This document shows positions 48,620-51,884 of a DNA stretch of 51,884 nucleotides, piece after piece. A model generated the notes under the pieces. It was not told the origin of the DNA, ran no database searches, and saw only the letters and a list, made by a program, of their open reading frames with translations. This DNA is from Gnetum montanum (Eukaryota; Streptophyta; Gnetopsida; Gnetales; Gnetaceae): positions 54,010-105,893 of the forward strand of contig MNCI01021002.1 of NCBI GenBank assembly GCA_015680685.1, in the 5' to 3' direction. The position numbers and the translations under genes are program-made. Numbering within the stretch: position 1 is the stretch's first letter; every line of letters starts with the position of its first letter.

Positions 48620-49737
48620 GCTCCACCATCCCCCCTTGTATATGAGCATGGATGCAAATTTCTGCTATACATACGAGTCCCCAGACACCGCCACCCAAGT
48701 TGTATACTTGGAAGTCATAATGTGTGTCCATTGTGGTCTGCTTCCATGGTCTTGCACAAGTTGATTAATGACATTTTGATGTTCCATAAGGAGGACATCC
48801 TCAAATTTTAACATTCGTGCTCCACCATGCGTGCTCCACCACCATACCCTTTCCATCTAGGTGTAGCTTTGCTGTAGTTCGCCAAATGTGTCTGTGGAAT
48901 GCCCCCCAAGTTACATTATAGCAAATGTCCATAATTTTGTATGGACACTTACCCGACCATAGCCACATTTGGACCCCATTCTCATGTGCATGATCTATCT
49001 GCTGTTGGAGTTGCTCTGCCTCCTGTTGCTCCTCCTCTCACTCCTACTTGGCCTGCTCCCGCTCTGCACTATGTTACTTAGCAAGCAACAACTCAGCTTG
49101 TATCTACTCCCTTAGAGAATCTTCTAGAGTAGCCTTTAGGCCCAACTCTTTCAAATCCCAAGTGCATTTAAAATCCTTTTCTCATTCCACTAGTTGTTAC
49201 TCCGCCACACTTAGTTGACGAGCAAACTTCTGCTCCCAAGCCACCTACTTAGCCTCTCAAGTGTACCTCTCTGCCCTCTTGGCTAGCTTTGCAGCTTCCT
49301 CCGCTGCTTTGGCTTCTGCCGCAATCTTAGTTGCCCATGTTACTTTTGCCACAATCTCCAGCAGCGTCTTTTCTGCCTCAAGGCGCTGAATCTAAACATT
49401 AGCCGCCTCAAGCTCATCCCAAAACGCCCCCACCAACTCCAGTGCCAACGTAGACACAGATCCCCCCACATCCTCAACTACAACTCTCCCCTGCCTACTA
49501 TAAACAATATGTGGCTTTGGTCTCGGGGGTCTAGGCATAGTCAAGGCCATAGACCTCCAAAGGGCAAGAATCAAGCCAGAGTAGTGCCCTTGATGCTAGA
49601 ATTGTAGCGTTGCCAGAAAAAACCTAGTCAAGTTAACTCATTGACCAAATTTTAGACACTTCAAAAAGGCGAAGTGGACCCCTTGCAATTTTTAGAGATT
49701 CCCAGATTGGACAAAGTAATGGTCCACCACCTCCAAG
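48620..49737 (-). mobile_element. Family A LINE, unit A (extension only)
   Basis: Reading from 49737: end of the gag-like block (VVDHYFVQSGNL.KLQGVHF then AFLKCLKFGQ), FFLATLQF.HQGHYSGLIL, the open stretch 49574-49392 (RPPRPKPHIVYSRQGRVVVE), a long coiled coil rich in A, E, K and Q (49390-49000), and WLWSGKCPYKIMDICYNVTW with KLHLDGKG (about 48985-48860). It is 5'-truncated inside the gag-like block and has no poly(A) end of its own, because E3 begins there. Confidence 0.65.
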
Positions 49738-49942
49738 TGTATGAATAGTATGTTTTCCTTGAGATTCACTTATGTCTTATTATGTTTTGGCTATGCATAA
49801 TGTAAGACTCCTAAGTGAAGGGATTGAATTAATTGGCTTTTTGCTAAGCTAGATGTTTGTGGATATGATTTTAAGTTTGAGATGTTTTCGCTTTTGTAGT
49901 GCACCTTGGATGCATAATGTATTAAGAGATGTCAATAATCAT

Positions 49943-51283
49943 ATTGACATTCTCTTTTTTCTTTTTTGATAAACTGTTGGGTAACGTATTAAAAGAAGCC
50001 ATGCCAATTGTACAAAAGAGCTACACATTGAAGGGACTCCCCTCCCCCAAGTCAATAGTCAATGCCCAAAAATTGGGGCTATACCACCTTAACCCCAAAC
50101 ATGCCCACCTTTACAACATGCAGAAAACTAGATAGGAGTTGTAGGCCCCACTCCCCAAACATGCCCACCCTTACAACATGCAGAAAACTAGGTTGCTTGC
50201 CACAAAGTAAGAATGATCCTTGAGTGCCTCCCCAGCCGCTTTTGCTAGAGGGACACTAGGAAAAAATGTAGGCACTTTGATTAGCTGCCCCAAACGCAAG
50301 CATTTCAAAAATGTGAAGTGAACCCCATGTAGCTTCCACATGTTTCTGGGTTGGACAAAAAATTGCTCGATCAACTCCACTATGTCTTTCCAAAATCGCA
50401 ATAGTGCAGATTTGGACACTTGCCCGCTTGTAGTCCATGGCACCAGCCCATGGAAGAAAGCCTCTGTGTCTTGGAGGCCTCTCCTTGTGGGAAAAATTGC
50501 CTCCTTGCCAACCTGCACCCCAAGAATATGCGCAATAGCCTCCTCAGTGAGGTCGATCCTCACCTTGCGGAAGGTAGTGGCCTTCATGTGCCAATTGTCA
50601 AAGAAAGCCCCATCCTGCAAATTGGGGTTCCCACCAACATAGGGAGGAAATCAGCCCAACCCACGTGTAACAAGGCCTGACAGCTCAGTCATCCCTTGAA
50701 ATCTAGCACAAGAGGGTTCGTGGGTCAGCGTAGCCCCCATACTGATGGTAGCTTCCCTTCATAGTCTCACACCAGCCATAGTGACCTGCACAAGCTCCCT
50801 AGGAGCACCCAGTTCCTATCCTCAATATTTTGGAAAACAAAAAGGATGAGATCCTCTAACAAACTCTGCACCCCAACATTCTCCAACTTCCATGTGGCAC
50901 GGACCCACTTCCGAATGAGCTCCAATTTGGGTCACACACCATTGGACACAGATCAACCAACAAGACTTCTCTTGACAGTATGTAGACCCTCGAAAGGAAG
51001 TTGAGGAACTACCAACTACAAAGAGCCCTTGACCCAAGATGCCTTCCCAAAGACACTCGAGGTTGCATTTGTGTCTGATAAGCCAATTGTATGCCCAATG
51101 GAACCACCGCTACCCACCCTCACCTCCCCCTTGCTCGACCCCTAGCTAAACCAAATCCCTTCGAGCTTCACACCAATCTTCGTGCCCACAGCCCCCAATG
51201 CTTGAACCCACTCCTACGCCTACTCCTGTTCCAGCACCCGCTCCCACTCTTGCTCCTATTCTACCTCCCATTGACATTCTCTT
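49943..51283 (-). mobile_element. Family A LINE copy E4, internally deleted, with target duplication
   Basis: The 14-bp sequence ATTGACATTCTCTT at 49943-49956 and 51270-51283 is an exact target-site duplication. Between them (1313 bp) are the T-rich tail, the gag-like block 50620-50171 (open 149 codons, GLQDTEAFFHGLVPWTTSGQ, FFVQPRNMWKLHGVHFTFLK), a zf-RVT tail (ATISMGATLTHEPSCARFQG) and then directly ORF1 (KWVRATWKLENVGVQSLLED, LILFVFQNIEDRNWVLLGS). Endonuclease, RT and finger are missing, as are the coiled coil and end module. The 5' end lies in the GVG repeats. Confidence 0.82.
50098..50193. repeat. Tandem duplication in the E4 3' UTR
   Basis: CAAACATGCCCACCTTTACA and the following 18 bases recur 60 bp later with one or two changes (about 50096-50133 and 50156-50193). 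Confidence 0.8.
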
Positions 51284-51540
51284 CTTGCTAGATCCTTGGG
51301 CCATTCTTTGCATTATATAATTTTCTTGGTTATGCTTTATTTTAATTGATAGTTGTCTATGCTGGTCTATATGCAACTTGAATTTCTAATAATTAATCAA
51401 TTGTTTGGAAAAAAAAAGTTTACCCATGCATTTTCAACTAGCTTGTTTGGGGCTTTGAGTGTTAACTCTTGCTTCCTATGGATAGGTGTTACACATCATC
51501 AAGGATCATGGTATTTAGTGGTTAATGTGAAATTTTGCAA

Positions 51541-51705
51541 TTTATCATCATTGTTATCCTAGGCATGTCCCAACAAAATGGGGCTGGCTACATGAGTTCT
51601 TTTTTACGATTCACCTCTATAAAGCACTAGATCCTTATTTGTTTGTAAGTTCTTTAGATCATCTTTAATTATTTTTTTTCATCTTTTTGTTTTTACTTTT
51701 GATGG
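51541..51705 (-). mobile_element. RTE-type LINE 3' end fragment
   Basis: On the minus strand it ends GAACTCATGTAGCCAGCCCC, ATTTTGTTGGGACATGCC and a short ATG/ATC run, like the RTE ends at 13951 and 28080. Only about 160 bp remain; the family A insertion at 51707 cuts it. Confidence 0.65.
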
Positions 51706-51706
51706 C

Positions 51707-51884
51707 TTTTTTTTTTTCGAGAAAGAGGTTGGGATTATATTAAAAGAGCAAAAATATGTTACAAAGATTACATGTGATTACAAGCGGTGGGCCACCAGGA
51801 GAGGCCCCACCGAGAGGGGAGGGCCCTCGGTCCCCAGAAACCGCGAGCGAGACAGACAAAACAGCCAGATAGAGCAGAGAAAAC
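51707..51884 (-). mobile_element. Family A LINE copy E5, 3' end, runs off the window
   Basis: A T run (51707-51717), then CGAGAAAGAGGTTGGGATTA and AAAAATATGTTACAAAG, the family A 3' terminus read antisense. Only the 3' UTR is in the window. It inserted into an RTE fragment. Confidence 0.75.

Larger units (their letters stand above)
46352..48620 (-). mobile_element. Family A LINE copy E3, 5'-truncated
   Basis: The T run 46352-46363 is the 3' tail. From the right it has zf-RVT (DSCPICKTCKETTSQLFLRC, 48440-48380, finger intact), WNIWKARN, the gag-like block 48140-47675 (open for most of its length), a coiled coil (about 47560-47060) and the end module (47055-46819). The RT and everything before it are absent. 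The 3' UTR holds a GGGGAGAAACACCCC-type repeat at 46460-46620. Confidence 0.8.
46079..51884 (+). other. FTB intron 7, partial (over 5.8 kb)
   Basis: From the GTATGT donor at 46079 to the window end there is no further FTB coding sequence. The space is filled by a cluster of antisense family A LINE copies and an RTE 3' end, listed separately. The gaps 46079-46351 and 49738-49942 show nothing I can name. Confidence 0.8.

Overview
The window looks like nuclear DNA of a large-genome seed plant, most likely a gymnosperm and perhaps a conifer. It is AT-rich, gene-poor and full of decayed retroelements. The only host gene I can support is on the + strand: the 5' part of the protein farnesyltransferase beta-subunit gene (plant FTB/ERA1). 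I read seven coding exons at 13314-13429, 20021-20107, 21112-21217, 21927-21962, 28692-28774, 28940-28993 and 46027-46078. They join in frame with GT..AG introns and encode the first 178 residues. The rest, including the zinc-binding half of the enzyme, lies beyond the right edge. The introns measure about 6.6, 1.0, 0.7, 6.7, 0.17 and 17.0 kb, plus a seventh longer than 5.8 kb. The organism call rests on the plant-type protein, the giant repeat-stuffed introns, and a Penelope-like reverse transcriptase of a kind reported from conifers.

Left of the gene (1-13313) are LTR retrotransposon remains. A Ty3-like 3' end with a gag/ORF remnant, a polypurine tract and an LTR full of GATATC palindromes occupies 1378-2702. 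A minus-strand copy of the same LTR is at 2704-3216 and a third, SINE-interrupted copy at 11038-11718. Between them are a minus-strand gag remnant with a 190-bp tandem duplication (5500-7104) and a coding-poor LTR element with primer-binding site and polypurine tract (7692-11037). A C-rich tract and an N gap flanked by a 64-bp exact repeat lie just upstream of the gene.

The introns hold at least three non-LTR families. The first is RTE-type: minus at 13951-14660, plus as two halves at 22640-23230 and 27735-28120, minus at 51541-51700. The second (family B) has an L1-ORF1p-like first ORF; three copies lie in the sense strand, one of them nested inside the RTE. The third (family A) is an L1-like family with a DUF4283/zinc-knuckle ORF1; all seven copies or fragments lie antisense to the host gene (24967, 29371, 38808, 46352, 48620, 49957, 51707). 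Family A is the most unusual thing here: after the usual zf-RVT end of ORF2 it continues into a gag-like domain, a long charged coiled coil and a small conserved C-terminal domain. A Penelope-like (PLE) reverse transcriptase fragment lies at 44723-45620.

All transposon ORFs are broken by stops and frameshifts, so none is likely to be active. Single N bases with flanking direct or inverted repeats point to assembly joins rather than biology.
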